From assembly GCF_965215655.1 (NCBI RefSeq), contig NZ_OZ244111.1, forward strand, positions 1,240,001 to 1,304,000: 64,000 bases of DNA. The letters run 5' to 3'. Positions 32,700 to 40,509 of this stretch are shown here, piece after piece. Made by a program: the position numbers and the translations under genes. Each line of letters begins with the position of its first letter. Positions within the stretch are counted from its first letter, which is position 1. This DNA is from Nioella sp965215655 (lineage in GTDB: Bacteria; Pseudomonadota; Alphaproteobacteria; Rhodobacterales; Rhodobacteraceae). Below the pieces are notes generated by a model. It ran no database searches. It was given only the letters and a program-made list of their open reading frames with translations, and was not told where the DNA came from.

Positions 32700-33176
32700 A
32701 TGACCAGCATTCAGGAGCTTCTAACCTGGGAAAACCCGGTCTTTACCTCTTATGTGATCGCCGCCGCCGTGACGGCGCTGAAGGTGATGGGGCAGGGCTG
32801 GATGACGGTCTGGAGGATGATGCGCTCGGGCCGCGGGCTGGCCAGCCCCGAAGACGCGGCGAAGGGGCTATTGAACCCCACCCCCGATCCCTCGCAGCTG
32901 GAGCGTGACGACTATGTTGACCGCTCTCGCCGGATGCACCGCAACGACCTCGAAAACATCCCGGCCTTCTGGATGGCCGGGTTTCTCTTTGTCCTGATCG
33001 ACCCCGCGCCATGGCTGGCCTTCGCGCTGTTCTACGTCTTTCTGTTCGCGCGGGCGGGGCATTTCTGGGCCTATGCGACAGCGCAGTCCCATGAAATCCG
33101 GGCCGCGTTCTACACCATCGGATCGCTCATCGTGATCTGGATGGGGGCGCAGGTTCTGTGGGTGGCGCTGACCTAG
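32700..33176 (+). CDS. MAPEG-family membrane protein
   Basis: 158 residues with four hydrophobic helices. The MAPEG hallmark is present: a basic DYVDRSRRMHRNDLENIPAF segment after helix 1 (the glutathione-binding Arg/Asn/Glu region), then FVLIDPAPWLAFALFYVF and an Arg-Ala-Gly-His-Phe helix start. Such proteins are glutathione-dependent transferases or peroxidases in the membrane. A divergent TetR gene probably controls it; its stop overlaps the convergent crotonase gene (CTAG). Confidence 0.9.
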   Translation: MTSIQELLTWENPVFTSYVIAAAVTALKVMGQGWMTVWRMMRSGRGLASPEDAAKGLLNPTPDPSQLERDDYVDRSRRMHRNDLENIPAFWMAGFLFVLIDPAPWLAFALFYVFLFARAGHFWAYATAQSHEIRAAFYTIGSLIVIWMGAQVLWVALT

Positions 33177-33934
33177 AAATCCTTGAGCAGTCGCGTGGTT
33201 TCGGGGTCGAGAAAACCTGCAACCGTCGCCTCGGTTTCCAGCGCCAGCGCCCGGTGCAGGTCGGGCACGGCGGCGGCGTAGAGCACCCGTTTCATGGCGC
33301 GCGTGGACAGGACCGGCAGGGCGGCCAGCTTTCGGGCCATGGTCAGCGCCTCGCCCGCCAGTGCCTCATCGGCCACCACGCGCCAGGCAACCCCTAGCTC
33401 TTGCAGCTCTGCCGCGCCATAGCGCTCGCCAAACATCAGCATCTCGCGCGCCTTCACCAGCCCCACGAGGTTGGGCAAGAGCGTCGTAACGGCCCCTGTG
33501 ACGAAGAGGTTGAGCGAGACCTCGGGGAAGAACCCCTTCGCGCTTTCGCCCCAGATCGGGAAGTCGCAGTTGATCGCCCACTCGAACCCGCCGCCCACGG
33601 CCCATCCGTTAATCGCGCCCACGACGGGTTTCGGCCCGAGGCAAATGGCCCGCGTCGCGGCCTGAATGAGGTCGACCAGCGCCCGCGCCTCGGCCTCGCT
33701 TTCGGGGTGGGAATGGTCCTGCCGGTCGTCGCCCGCACAAAAGGCGCGGCCCTCGCCGGTTAAGATGATCGCGCGGGTATCGGGGCAGGCATTGGCATCG
33801 TCGAAGGCCCGCGTCACGTCACGGATCAGCGCCGGGTTCATGGCATTCAGCCGCTCTGGGCGATTGAGGGCAATCCGCCGGACGCCATCTTCTACAAGAT
33901 CGCTCAGCACAGTGTCATAGGTGAAACCGGTCAT
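33173..33934 (-). CDS. Enoyl-CoA hydratase/isomerase-family protein
   Basis: 253-residue crotonase. Oxyanion-hole segments GEGRAFCAGDD and INGWAVGGGFEWAINCD are present; one active-site carboxylate is expected near GFFPEVSLN. The Ala-Gly-Asp-Asp and Gly-Gly-Gly-Phe-Glu features suggest a hydratase or a ring/side-chain enzyme acting on a CoA ester made by the ligase just upstream (1-nt gap). The reaction is not certain. Confidence 0.88.
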   Translation of the reverse strand: MTGFTYDTVLSDLVEDGVRRIALNRPERLNAMNPALIRDVTRAFDDANACPDTRAIILTGEGRAFCAGDDRQDHSHPESEAEARALVDLIQAATRAICLGPKPVVGAINGWAVGGGFEWAINCDFPIWGESAKGFFPEVSLNLFVTGAVTTLLPNLVGLVKAREMLMFGERYGAAELQELGVAWRVVADEALAGEALTMARKLAALPVLSTRAMKRVLYAAAVPDLHRALALETEATVAGFLDPETTRLLKDF

Positions 33935-33935
33935 C

Positions 33936-35231
33936 TCAATACTCCCTCAAAACGCGTTTCGTCTTGCCTTCCGTCACAGGGAAGGTGCCATGGGGCACCA
34001 GCGTGACACGCGCCGTGGCCCCGAGGTTGCGCTTCATGGCGGCCTCGACCCCGGCCCGCAGCGCGTCGCTCGCATCACGCCCCTTCGCCAGTTCCACCGT
34101 GATCGGCAGCGCGTCATAGGGCGGCGGGGCGTCCAGCACGATCCGATAGTCGCCTGACAGGGCCTCCATTCCGCTTAGAACCGCCGCGACCATGGTGGGG
34201 AAGAGGTTGAGCCCCCGCACCACCACCATATCATCGCTGCGCCCCACCACGCGGAAGCGGAACCCGTGGCGCCCGCATTGGCAAGGCTCAGTCGTGTCGA
34301 TGGCGATAATGTCGCCGGTGCGGAAGCGCACCAGCGGCTGACAGTCACGCGCCAGATGGGTCAGCACCAGCTCGCCCTCCACCCCAGCCTTGATCGGCAG
34401 CGGTTCCCCGGTTTCGGGATCGATGAGTTCGGGCCAGAGCACATCGGCCGCCATGTAGTGCAGCCGCGTGTCATGCTCACATTGCGCGGCGAAGTTGGAA
34501 AACACGTCCGACACGCCGTAATTGGCGTTTCGCGGCTCCATCCCCCATGTCTCTCGGATGCGATCCCTCAGGGCAGGGTCGTCAAGCCCCGGCTCACCCC
34601 CGAAGAGCCCCAGTTTCAGCCCAAGATTGTGGGGTTTCATCCCCATGCCCTCCAGCACCCGTTCCAGAACGGCGGGGTAAGAAGGCGTGCAGGAAATCGC
34701 GTTGATGCCGACCTCCTGAATGGTGCGGATCAAGAGTTCGGTGGACCCCACGCCGAAGGGCACCACCAAAGCGCCGGTGGCTTCCAGCGTCATGTGATCG
34801 GTCACACCGCCCATCCACATCTGGTAGTTCAGGCAGTGCACCACCGTGTGATCGGGCGTCAGCCCGGCAGAGGACTGGCAGCGCCCGCCGACGGTGCCGG
34901 TTATGGCGCTGTCCCGCGCCGACATGGCGAGGTTCATGGCCTGCCCTGTGGTGCCCGAGGTCCGGTGCAGCCGGTTGGCGGCGCTGCGCGGGGCAGCAAG
35001 GTAGTCGCCAAAGGGCGGATGCGCGGCCTGTGACAAGCGCAGCCCGGCCTTATCAGAGAGGGGCAGCGCGGGAAGGTCGCGCAGGTCGGCGGGCGGTGCG
35101 GCCCCGTTCCAGAGCGCCTTGTAGAACGCTGAGTTTGCGGCCACATGCGCGCGCTGTGCTGTCCACGCTTCCTGTTGTGCGGGCAGCAATGCCTCTGCCG
35201 GTTGGAATTCGGCCCCATCGATCAGGCTCAT
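33936..35231 (-). CDS. Phenylacetate-CoA ligase-like AMP-forming enzyme
   Basis: 431 residues, the length of PaaK-type ligases. The adenylate motif RTSGTTGQ is near residue 90, with the ANL motif LVRFRTGDI and the hinge GRSDDMVVVRGLNLFP, typical of PaaK. It activates an aromatic or other carboxylic acid as CoA thioester. It overlaps the TetR gene (4 nt) and adjoins the crotonase gene, forming a three-gene operon. No PaaABCDE oxygenase is present, so it is not the ordinary phenylacetate pathway cluster. Confidence 0.9.
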   Translation of the reverse strand: MSLIDGAEFQPAEALLPAQQEAWTAQRAHVAANSAFYKALWNGAAPPADLRDLPALPLSDKAGLRLSQAAHPPFGDYLAAPRSAANRLHRTSGTTGQAMNLAMSARDSAITGTVGGRCQSSAGLTPDHTVVHCLNYQMWMGGVTDHMTLEATGALVVPFGVGSTELLIRTIQEVGINAISCTPSYPAVLERVLEGMGMKPHNLGLKLGLFGGEPGLDDPALRDRIRETWGMEPRNANYGVSDVFSNFAAQCEHDTRLHYMAADVLWPELIDPETGEPLPIKAGVEGELVLTHLARDCQPLVRFRTGDIIAIDTTEPCQCGRHGFRFRVVGRSDDMVVVRGLNLFPTMVAAVLSGMEALSGDYRIVLDAPPPYDALPITVELAKGRDASDALRAGVEAAMKRNLGATARVTLVPHGTFPVTEGKTKRVLREY

Positions 35232-35893
35232 CCGCTCATTCCTTGTTGCCAGATATGGGAAAGGGTCTCAATCACCGCTGCCCGGTCCCGGCTGATGCGG
35301 GCCAGGTCGGGGTCGGATCCGAAATGCAGCATGATCAGGTATTGATCGACCATCCCGCCAAGGGCATGGGCCCGGCGCAACAGCTCATCGCGCGGGGTGT
35401 CGCTGCGCCGGACCCAAGCGGCGACCACGGTCTCGGTCCATTCGCGGTTAAGGCGTTCAAAGGCGGCACTCGCCTCGGGGAAGGCCTCCATCCGCGTCAC
35501 CAGGCAGCGCATAAGACCCCGGTTTTCCTCGAACAGCTGGACATAGGCCGCCGTCGCCTGCCGCGCCCGGTCCTGCGGCCTGTCCCCGGCCCGTGCAGCG
35601 TCGCGCATCCGGACCTGAAGGAACCCGACAAAGCCGGTCAGCGTCTCGGCCAGCGCGGCCCGGATATCGGGAAAATAGGTGTAGAAGGTGCCATGGGCGC
35701 TGCCCGCCGCGCGGGCGATATCGGCCACTTTCAGATCGGCGGGCGCGGTGTCGTCCAGAAGCAGGCAAATCGCGGATTGTAGCCTGGCGCGGGTGCGGTC
35801 AGCCTTCGGCGCCGCGCGCGTTCCATGGATCAGCGCATCCCCGAAACGGGCGCTGTCTGGGGGGCGGTTGGGGGCAGGGGCAGTCCGTGTCAT
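35228..35893 (-). CDS. TetR/AcrR-family regulator of ligase-crotonase operon
   Basis: 221 residues. An N-terminal extension of about 28 residues (Pro/Arg-rich) precedes the HTH (LKVADIARAAGSAHGTFYTYF). First gene of an operon with the PaaK-like and crotonase genes (ATGA overlap with the ligase), so it probably senses the acid or its CoA ester. A perfect 10-bp palindrome lies just upstream. Confidence 0.9.
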   Translation of the reverse strand: MTRTAPAPNRPPDSARFGDALIHGTRAAPKADRTRARLQSAICLLLDDTAPADLKVADIARAAGSAHGTFYTYFPDIRAALAETLTGFVGFLQVRMRDAARAGDRPQDRARQATAAYVQLFEENRGLMRCLVTRMEAFPEASAAFERLNREWTETVVAAWVRRSDTPRDELLRRAHALGGMVDQYLIMLHFGSDPDLARISRDRAAVIETLSHIWQQGMSG

Positions 35894-35901
35894 TTATGAA
35901 A

Positions 35902-35911
35902 ATGATATCAT
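35902..35911. promoter_or_regulatory. Palindromic operator candidate upstream of TetR operon
   Basis: ATGATATCAT is a perfect palindrome in a short AT-rich stretch (35891-35925) that contrasts with the GC-rich surroundings. It lies 9-18 nt before the TetR start, so binding would block transcription of the operon. Confidence 0.55.
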
Positions 35912-35953
35912 AATCAAAAATGAGTCAAGCGATTCGATCCTGCATCGAGCCGC

Positions 35954-36505
35954 CTAGCTTTCAGGCCGTTCCGCCGCCACCGGATCCCAGACCGCCAGCC
36001 CCAACAGCCGCGCGCCTGCAAGCGACAGGACACCCGAATCCAGCCCCTGCGGCTCCTGAAACTCCCGGATCGCCCGTTCGGTACGCCGGTCCATCACGCC
36101 TGTCACCGGCCCATGATAGTGCCCCCGTGCGGCCAGCGCCCGTTGCAGCGTGGCGATGAAGTCCGGGTCCGATTGCGCCTCACACGGGGTTTCGAACCAG
36201 ATCTCCTGTCGTTCCTGCACGATGCGCTGGCGGGTGTCGGTGCGGAAGATCGCCGGGGCGCGCACGGTGCCGTCGGTCGCAATCTCGGGCGGTTGGACGA
36301 TCACCTGTTCGGTAACGGTCTCGATCACGGCAGGCGTCACGTCCTGCGCGTAACAGGCATCCGGGCGGGCATCCTCCGGCCCTTCGCCCCGCGTCACGAT
36401 GGTGCCGTCCCGTTCCAGCAGGCGGGCCACTTCGGCCCCCGGCATTGGGCCGCAGGCAGCCAGAACCAGAAGGCCCAGGGTCAGGGGAAGGGTCGGTTTC
36501 ATCAA
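35954..36505 (-). CDS. Peptidoglycan-binding-domain lipoprotein
   Basis: 183 residues. Signal peptide with lipobox Leu-Ala-Ala-Cys at ~15-18. The C-terminal ~55 residues form a PG_binding_1 repeat (IATLQRALAARGHYHGPVTG, then RRTERAIREFQ). The middle domain carries two cysteines (DACYAQD, TPCEAQ), which could form a disulphide. It is probably an envelope anchor bound to peptidoglycan. Confidence 0.85.
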   Translation of the reverse strand: MMKPTLPLTLGLLVLAACGPMPGAEVARLLERDGTIVTRGEGPEDARPDACYAQDVTPAVIETVTEQVIVQPPEIATDGTVRAPAIFRTDTRQRIVQERQEIWFETPCEAQSDPDFIATLQRALAARGHYHGPVTGVMDRRTERAIREFQEPQGLDSGVLSLAGARLLGLAVWDPVAAERPES

Positions 36506-36583
36506 GGTGCCTGTCTCTGCTCTGGCCCTGTTTCGGGCCTTGTTCGGTTCAGGATACAGGGTTTTTGCGCTCAGGCAAAGCGC

Positions 36584-36952
36584 TCAGGCGTCGCGCGTCT
36601 CGGGCCGCTCCAGCAGCGCATCCAGCATGGGCGAGATATCCTCGACCTCCTCGGCGATCACATTGACCACCCCATGGCCATGCTGCACCCGCCCCGTGAC
36701 CCGCAACAGCCGGCCCGAGATCACCGCGCGGCGGAATCGTTCATAGATCTTGCGCCAGACCACCACGTTGCAGGTCCCCGTCTCATCCTCCAGCGTCAGG
36801 AAGATCACCCCGTTCGCGGTGCCGGGCCGCTGGCGGATCAGCACCAGCCCGGCCACCGTGACCCGCGCGCCCTGCGGCGGCCGGGTCAGCCAGGCATGCG
36901 GCAGCGCCACGGGCGGGCGTGGCCAGTCAGGGGGGCGGACATTGGGCTCCAT
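36584..36952 (-). CDS. Isolated DnaE2-type OB-fold protein
   Basis: 122 residues. The core (VAGLVLIRQRPGTANGVIFLT, then LEDETGTCNVVVW) closely resembles the C-terminal OB domain of the SOS polymerase DnaE2/ImuC, but the polymerase, PHP and finger domains are all missing. The ATG at 36952 gives a protein that begins a few residues before the OB-fold, so it is either a real stand-alone protein or a preserved remnant. An SOS box sits 3 nt upstream. Longer in-frame extensions upstream run antisense to the ferredoxin and are not credible. Confidence 0.8.
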   Translation of the reverse strand: MEPNVRPPDWPRPPVALPHAWLTRPPQGARVTVAGLVLIRQRPGTANGVIFLTLEDETGTCNVVVWRKIYERFRRAVISGRLLRVTGRVQHGHGVVNVIAEEVEDISPMLDALLERPETRDA

Positions 36953-36954
36953 GG

Positions 36955-36969
36955 GAACAAATATAGAAC
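36955..36969 (-). promoter_or_regulatory. LexA (SOS) box upstream of OB-fold gene
   Basis: On the minus strand it reads GTTC-TATATTT-GTTC, an exact match to the alphaproteobacterial SOS box GTTC-N7-GTTC. It ends 3 nt before the ATG at 36952, so the site must overlap the transcription start and the mRNA would have almost no leader. Confidence 0.8.
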
Positions 36970-37087
36970 ATCCACACGTCGCGGCAAGCTGACGGATTCC
37001 CCTCGTAAAAGTGACGCATTCAGACTGGCAAAGCCGGGATGGGATCGCTACGTAATGGCCCGACAAGTGAATGAGGACAGGCTGACC

Positions 37088-37408
37088 ATGGCTAAGATCA
37101 CCTATATCGAGTTCGGCGGCACCGAGCATGTCGTCGATGTTCCCAACGGGCTGACCGTGATGGAAGGCGCGCGCGACAACAACATCCCCGGCATCGAGGC
37201 CGATTGCGGCGGCGCCTGTGCCTGCTCGACCTGCCACGTGCACGTCGACCCGTCCTGGAAGGACAGGCTGCCCGCGATGGACGCGATGGAAGAGGACATG
37301 CTGGAATTTGCCTATGAACCGGACGAGAATTCCCGCCTGACCTGCCAGCTGAAGGTGACGGACGAGCTCGACGGGCTGATCGTGCGGATGCCCGAAAAGC
37401 AGATCTGA
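37088..37408 (+). CDS. 2Fe-2S ferredoxin, Rhodobacter FdVI type
   Basis: 106 residues. Cluster ligands Cys40, Cys46, Cys49 and Cys86 follow the C-x5-C-x2-C...C pattern. The protein is similar throughout to R. capsulatus ferredoxin VI (FdxE), including the Met-Glu-Gly-Ala-Arg-Asp helix and the PEKQI C-terminus. These adrenodoxin-like proteins pass electrons to P450s, dioxygenases or in Fe-S assembly. The next gene overlaps its stop (TGATG). Confidence 0.93.
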   Translation: MAKITYIEFGGTEHVVDVPNGLTVMEGARDNNIPGIEADCGGACACSTCHVHVDPSWKDRLPAMDAMEEDMLEFAYEPDENSRLTCQLKVTDELDGLIVRMPEKQI

Positions 37409-38193
37409 TGATCCGGGGGCTGGCATATGGGCTGGCCCTTGCGGTCTGGGCCTTCGGGGCAGGGGCCTGCACGGTCGATCCCGCCAGCACCACCGCCTAT
37501 CCCGGCAGCGTGACCATAGACGGCACGACACAAGGTGCCATCGCGCGCGCCTGGTATGATGACCCGGTCACGCGCTATCGCCATTTCGTGCTGGGACGAA
37601 ACCATGAGCCCGAAACGCTGTGGGTGGATGCCATCGGCAACCAGGGGCTCTGCGGTCATGCGCTGACGCTTGATGCCAATCACGTCTTCGAGGATGTGGC
37701 CCCCCGCCTCGCCGATCTCGACGGCGACGGCACCAATGAGGTCATCGTCGCCCGCAGCCATCACAGGCTCGGCGCACAGCTTGCCGTCTACCGCTGGACC
37801 GGCACGGACCTGAGTCTCGCGGCCACCACCCCCTATATCGGCCGCAGCAATCGCTGGCTGGCTATTATCGGCGCCGCCGATCTCGATGGCGACGGGGCGA
37901 TGGAGATTGCCTATATCGACCGCCCGCATCTGGCCCGCACCCTGCGCGTCTGGCGCTACGCGGATGAAACCCTCACCGAAGTGGTGGCAGCCACCGGCCT
38001 CACCAATCACCGCATCGGCGAAGGCCACATATCCTCCGGTATCCGCGCGTGCAATGGCGGCTCGGAAATCCTGACCGCAGACACAGGCTGGACCCGCCTC
38101 ATCGCCACCCGCTTAATCGGCCAGCGCCTCACCGCCCGCGATCTCGGCCCCTGGTCACCACAGGCGCTCGACGCTGCCCTGACCTGCTCCTGA
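37408..38193 (+). CDS. Exported FG-GAP/VCBS-repeat protein
   Basis: 261 residues with a signal peptide (about 1-20). Two calcium-binding loops of the FG-GAP/VCBS type are seen: LADLDGDGTNEVIVA and AADLDGDGAMEIAYI, indicating part of a beta-propeller. Only two clear repeats are seen, so it is shorter than a full seven-bladed propeller. It overlaps the ferredoxin stop codon by 1 nt; the functional link is unclear. Its own stop TGA lies inside the dispersed repeat that follows. Confidence 0.8.
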   Translation: MIRGLAYGLALAVWAFGAGACTVDPASTTAYPGSVTIDGTTQGAIARAWYDDPVTRYRHFVLGRNHEPETLWVDAIGNQGLCGHALTLDANHVFEDVAPRLADLDGDGTNEVIVARSHHRLGAQLAVYRWTGTDLSLAATTPYIGRSNRWLAIIGAADLDGDGAMEIAYIDRPHLARTLRVWRYADETLTEVVAATGLTNHRIGEGHISSGIRACNGGSEILTADTGWTRLIATRLIGQRLTARDLGPWSPQALDAALTCS

Positions 38194-38389
38194 TCCTTTC
38201 ATCTTGGCAACAAATACCTCCGCCGGAGGCATCCCGCCCGAGCCACAGCACCAGAAACCGAGAGTTATGTCCTGCGCTCGCCACAACTCCGTGGCAACGC
38301 GGCATGTCGAGGCTCCCCGCGTCAGCGGAGGGGTGAGACGGGCCGCTCCCGGGTCGACGCCGGCAGGCGGCGAAACCGCGCTTTCGTCC
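38190..38389. repeat. Dispersed intergenic repeat, copy B
   Basis: Lies between the convergent FG-GAP and purD genes. It opens CTGATCCTTTCATCTTGGCAA, in which TGA is the stop codon of the upstream gene; the same block, with the stop, starts copy C at 49783. It shares ACAAATACCTC-like, TGGCAA(C/T)GCGG-like and GCTCCCGGGTCGACGCCG blocks with copy A at 11869. A CCGC-GTCA-GCGG hairpin corresponds to the CCCGC-GAAA-GCGGG hairpin in A. Confidence 0.8.
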
Positions 38390-38422
38390 GTACAGGGGGT
38401 GTATGGGGGGTGTACGGGGGGT
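38390..38422 (+). repeat. 11-bp G-rich tandem repeat, array 2 (three copies)
   Basis: GTACAGGGGGT, GTATGGGGGGT and GTACGGGGGGT in tandem, with a fourth degenerate GTACA start at 38423. It abuts the right end of dispersed repeat copy B. From here to the purD stop at 38507 (38423-38506) there is no gene, only a small CGTGGC-GAA-GCCACG hairpin at 38482-38496, 11 nt beyond the purD stop. Confidence 0.85.
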
Positions 38423-38506
38423 GTACACATGGCGACAGGCTCAAAACGCGACACAGGCCCGCCTGCGGCCGCGCGGGTCGGCGTGGCGAAGCCACGGCGA
38501 CATCCC

Positions 38507-39775
38507 TCAGTCCGTCAGTGCCCGCCAGCCGATATCGGTGCGGTTGAACCCTTCGGGCCAGTCCACGCGCTCGACCAGCGCATAGGCCCTGTCGCGCGCC
38601 TCTTGCAGGCTCTCGCCGCGTGCCGTCAGTGCCAGAACCCGGCCGCCAACAGCGGTCACGACCCCGGCTTCCCGCCGTGTTCCGGCATGGAAACACATCT
38701 CGAAGCTGGTTTCGGGAAGCGCCTCCAGCCCTCGGATCACACTGCCTTTCTCATAGCTTCCGGGATAGCCTTCTGCGGCCATCACCACGGTCATCGCATG
38801 GTCATCGGCCCAGTTGACGGCCATCTGGTCCAGCCGCCCCTCGGAGGCAGCCAGCATCAGGTCCAGCGCCTGCGCACCAAGGCGCAGCATCAAGCACTGG
38901 CATTCGGGATCGCCAAAGCGCACGTTATATTCGATCAGCTTGGGCTGACCGTCCTTGATCATCAGCCCCGCGAACAGCACGCCCTGGAACGGCATCCCCC
39001 GCCGCGTCATTTCCGCCATTGACGGCTTGATGATGTCTTCCATCGTTTTCAACACGATAGCATCCGACATCACCGGTGCCGGACTATAGGCGCCCATGCC
39101 GCCGGTATTGGGCCCGGTATCGCCGTCCCCCACCCGCTTGTGATCCTGCGCGGTGCCAACGGGAAGAACGCTCTTGCCGTCCGACAGAACAAAGAAAGAG
39201 GCTTCCTCGCCCTCCAGAAATTCCTCGATGACCACTTCCGTTCCCGCGTCCCCGAAGGCACCGCCGAACATGTCGTCGATGGCGGCCAGTGCCTCGTCCT
39301 CGGTCATCGCCACGATCACGCCCTTGCCCGCGGCCAGCCCGTCGGCCTTGATCACGATCGGGGCACCCTGTGCGCGGATATAGTCCTTGGCCGGGTCCGC
39401 GTCGGCAAACCGCGCATAGGCCGCTGTCGGCGCGCCGGAGGCGTCGCAGATCTCCTTGGTAAACGCCTTGGACGCCTCCAGCGCCGCCGCCGCCTTGGAT
39501 GGTCCGAAGGTCAGGATCCCCGCCTCGCGCAGCGCATCCGCCACGCCCGCCGCAAGCGGCGCTTCCGGGCCGATGATGACGAAATCCACCGCTTCCTCGG
39601 CGCACAGGTCCAGCACCGCGCCTGCGTCCTCGGGGTCAATCGCGGCACAATCGGCAATCTGGCCGATGCCGCCATTGCCCGGTGCCACGATCAGCTTGTC
39701 GCATTTGGGGTTCTGCAGAACCGCCCAGGCCAGCGCATGTTCCCGCCCGCCGCTGCCAAGGATCAGAATGTTCAC
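38507..39775 (-). CDS. purD: Phosphoribosylamine-glycine ligase
   Basis: 422 residues from a GTG at 39775, which has GGGGAG 6 nt upstream; this begins directly at the N-domain motif NILILGSGGREHALAW. The ATP-grasp region follows with SKAFTKEICDASGAPTAAY and the family motif GYPGSYEKGSVI. It makes GAR from phosphoribosylamine and glycine in purine synthesis. The length matches the family. Divergent from a GRDP-like gene. Confidence 0.95.
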   Translation of the reverse strand: MNILILGSGGREHALAWAVLQNPKCDKLIVAPGNGGIGQIADCAAIDPEDAGAVLDLCAEEAVDFVIIGPEAPLAAGVADALREAGILTFGPSKAAAALEASKAFTKEICDASGAPTAAYARFADADPAKDYIRAQGAPIVIKADGLAAGKGVIVAMTEDEALAAIDDMFGGAFGDAGTEVVIEEFLEGEEASFFVLSDGKSVLPVGTAQDHKRVGDGDTGPNTGGMGAYSPAPVMSDAIVLKTMEDIIKPSMAEMTRRGMPFQGVLFAGLMIKDGQPKLIEYNVRFGDPECQCLMLRLGAQALDLMLAASEGRLDQMAVNWADDHAMTVVMAAEGYPGSYEKGSVIRGLEALPETSFEMCFHAGTRREAGVVTAVGGRVLALTARGESLQEARDRAYALVERVDWPEGFNRTDIGWRALTD

Positions 39776-39854
39776 GTGGCACTCCCCGCCTGATAGGTTT
39801 GGGCGGGGAATACCCAAGCCCGGACGTGGATACAAGAAGAGGGGATGCCGCAGC

Positions 39855-40472
39855 ATGAAGGATCAGGCGCTTTGGGAACGGATCGACGCTCATCCGATGC
39901 CGAAGGGGTTTATTGACGCCCTGACAGCGCAAAGCGGCTGGACGCGTGACCGGGCTGAGGAAACGGTCCGGGAATACAAGCGCCTGGCCTACCTGGTGGC
40001 GCTCGTAAAAACCGCCCGCCGGGTGCCGTCCACGGCAGTCGAACAGGTCTGGCGCCTGCATGGCGAAGATCGTTCAGCCTATCAAAGCTTCTGTTCCGAG
40101 GCACTCGGGCGGGACTGGCATCTGCCCGATGGCCCCGTGCCCCGGCGCGGTGGCCGCGACATGGAACTGACGCTCAAGGCCTATGCACGAGAGTTCGGCG
40201 AGACTGCGCCCGCGCGAATCTGGCCCGATCCGAACCGGCGCGTGCGCCTTGGAATTGCGGGTGGCTTTGCAGCGGCAGGCGCGGCAGGCTCGGTCGCGGC
40301 ATCCTCGGTCGGACCGGTTCTGGCCGGGGGTGCGCTGGCCGCGCTCATTCTGTGGCTCGGAAATCGCGGCAGCGTCGAGGCGGGCGATCACTGGTGGTAC
40401 TTGCCCGGGGGGGATGTCGGGTTTGATGGCAGCGACGGAGGCGGGGGAGATGGCGGTGGAGGCGGGGATTGA
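39855..40472 (+). CDS. Glycine-rich-domain-protein-like (GRDP/DUF1399-like)
   Basis: 205 residues. About residues 45-95 (EYKRLAYLVALVKTARRVPS, then VEQVWRLHGEDRSAYQSFC) resemble the W-x-x-H / PS-x-x-V-D-x-V-W-H pattern of the GRDP/DUF1399 domain known mainly from eukaryotes. A hydrophobic Ala/Gly helix occurs at about 135-165 and the tail is Asp/Gly-rich (GGGGDGGGGGD). No signal peptide; one membrane segment. Similarity is by eye. It starts 80 nt from the divergent purD start. Confidence 0.65.
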   Translation: MKDQALWERIDAHPMPKGFIDALTAQSGWTRDRAEETVREYKRLAYLVALVKTARRVPSTAVEQVWRLHGEDRSAYQSFCSEALGRDWHLPDGPVPRRGGRDMELTLKAYAREFGETAPARIWPDPNRRVRLGIAGGFAAAGAAGSVAASSVGPVLAGGALAALILWLGNRGSVEAGDHWWYLPGGDVGFDGSDGGGGDGGGGGD

Positions 40473-40509
40473 TCTGGTGCGCCCGCGCCGGGGCCGCTAG
40501 TGTCGCGCC

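Noticed and set aside
36953..37531. In-frame upstream extension of the OB-fold gene
   Set aside because: It would overlap the ferredoxin on the other strand and the SOS box, and has no homology; the ATG at 36952 begins just before the fold.
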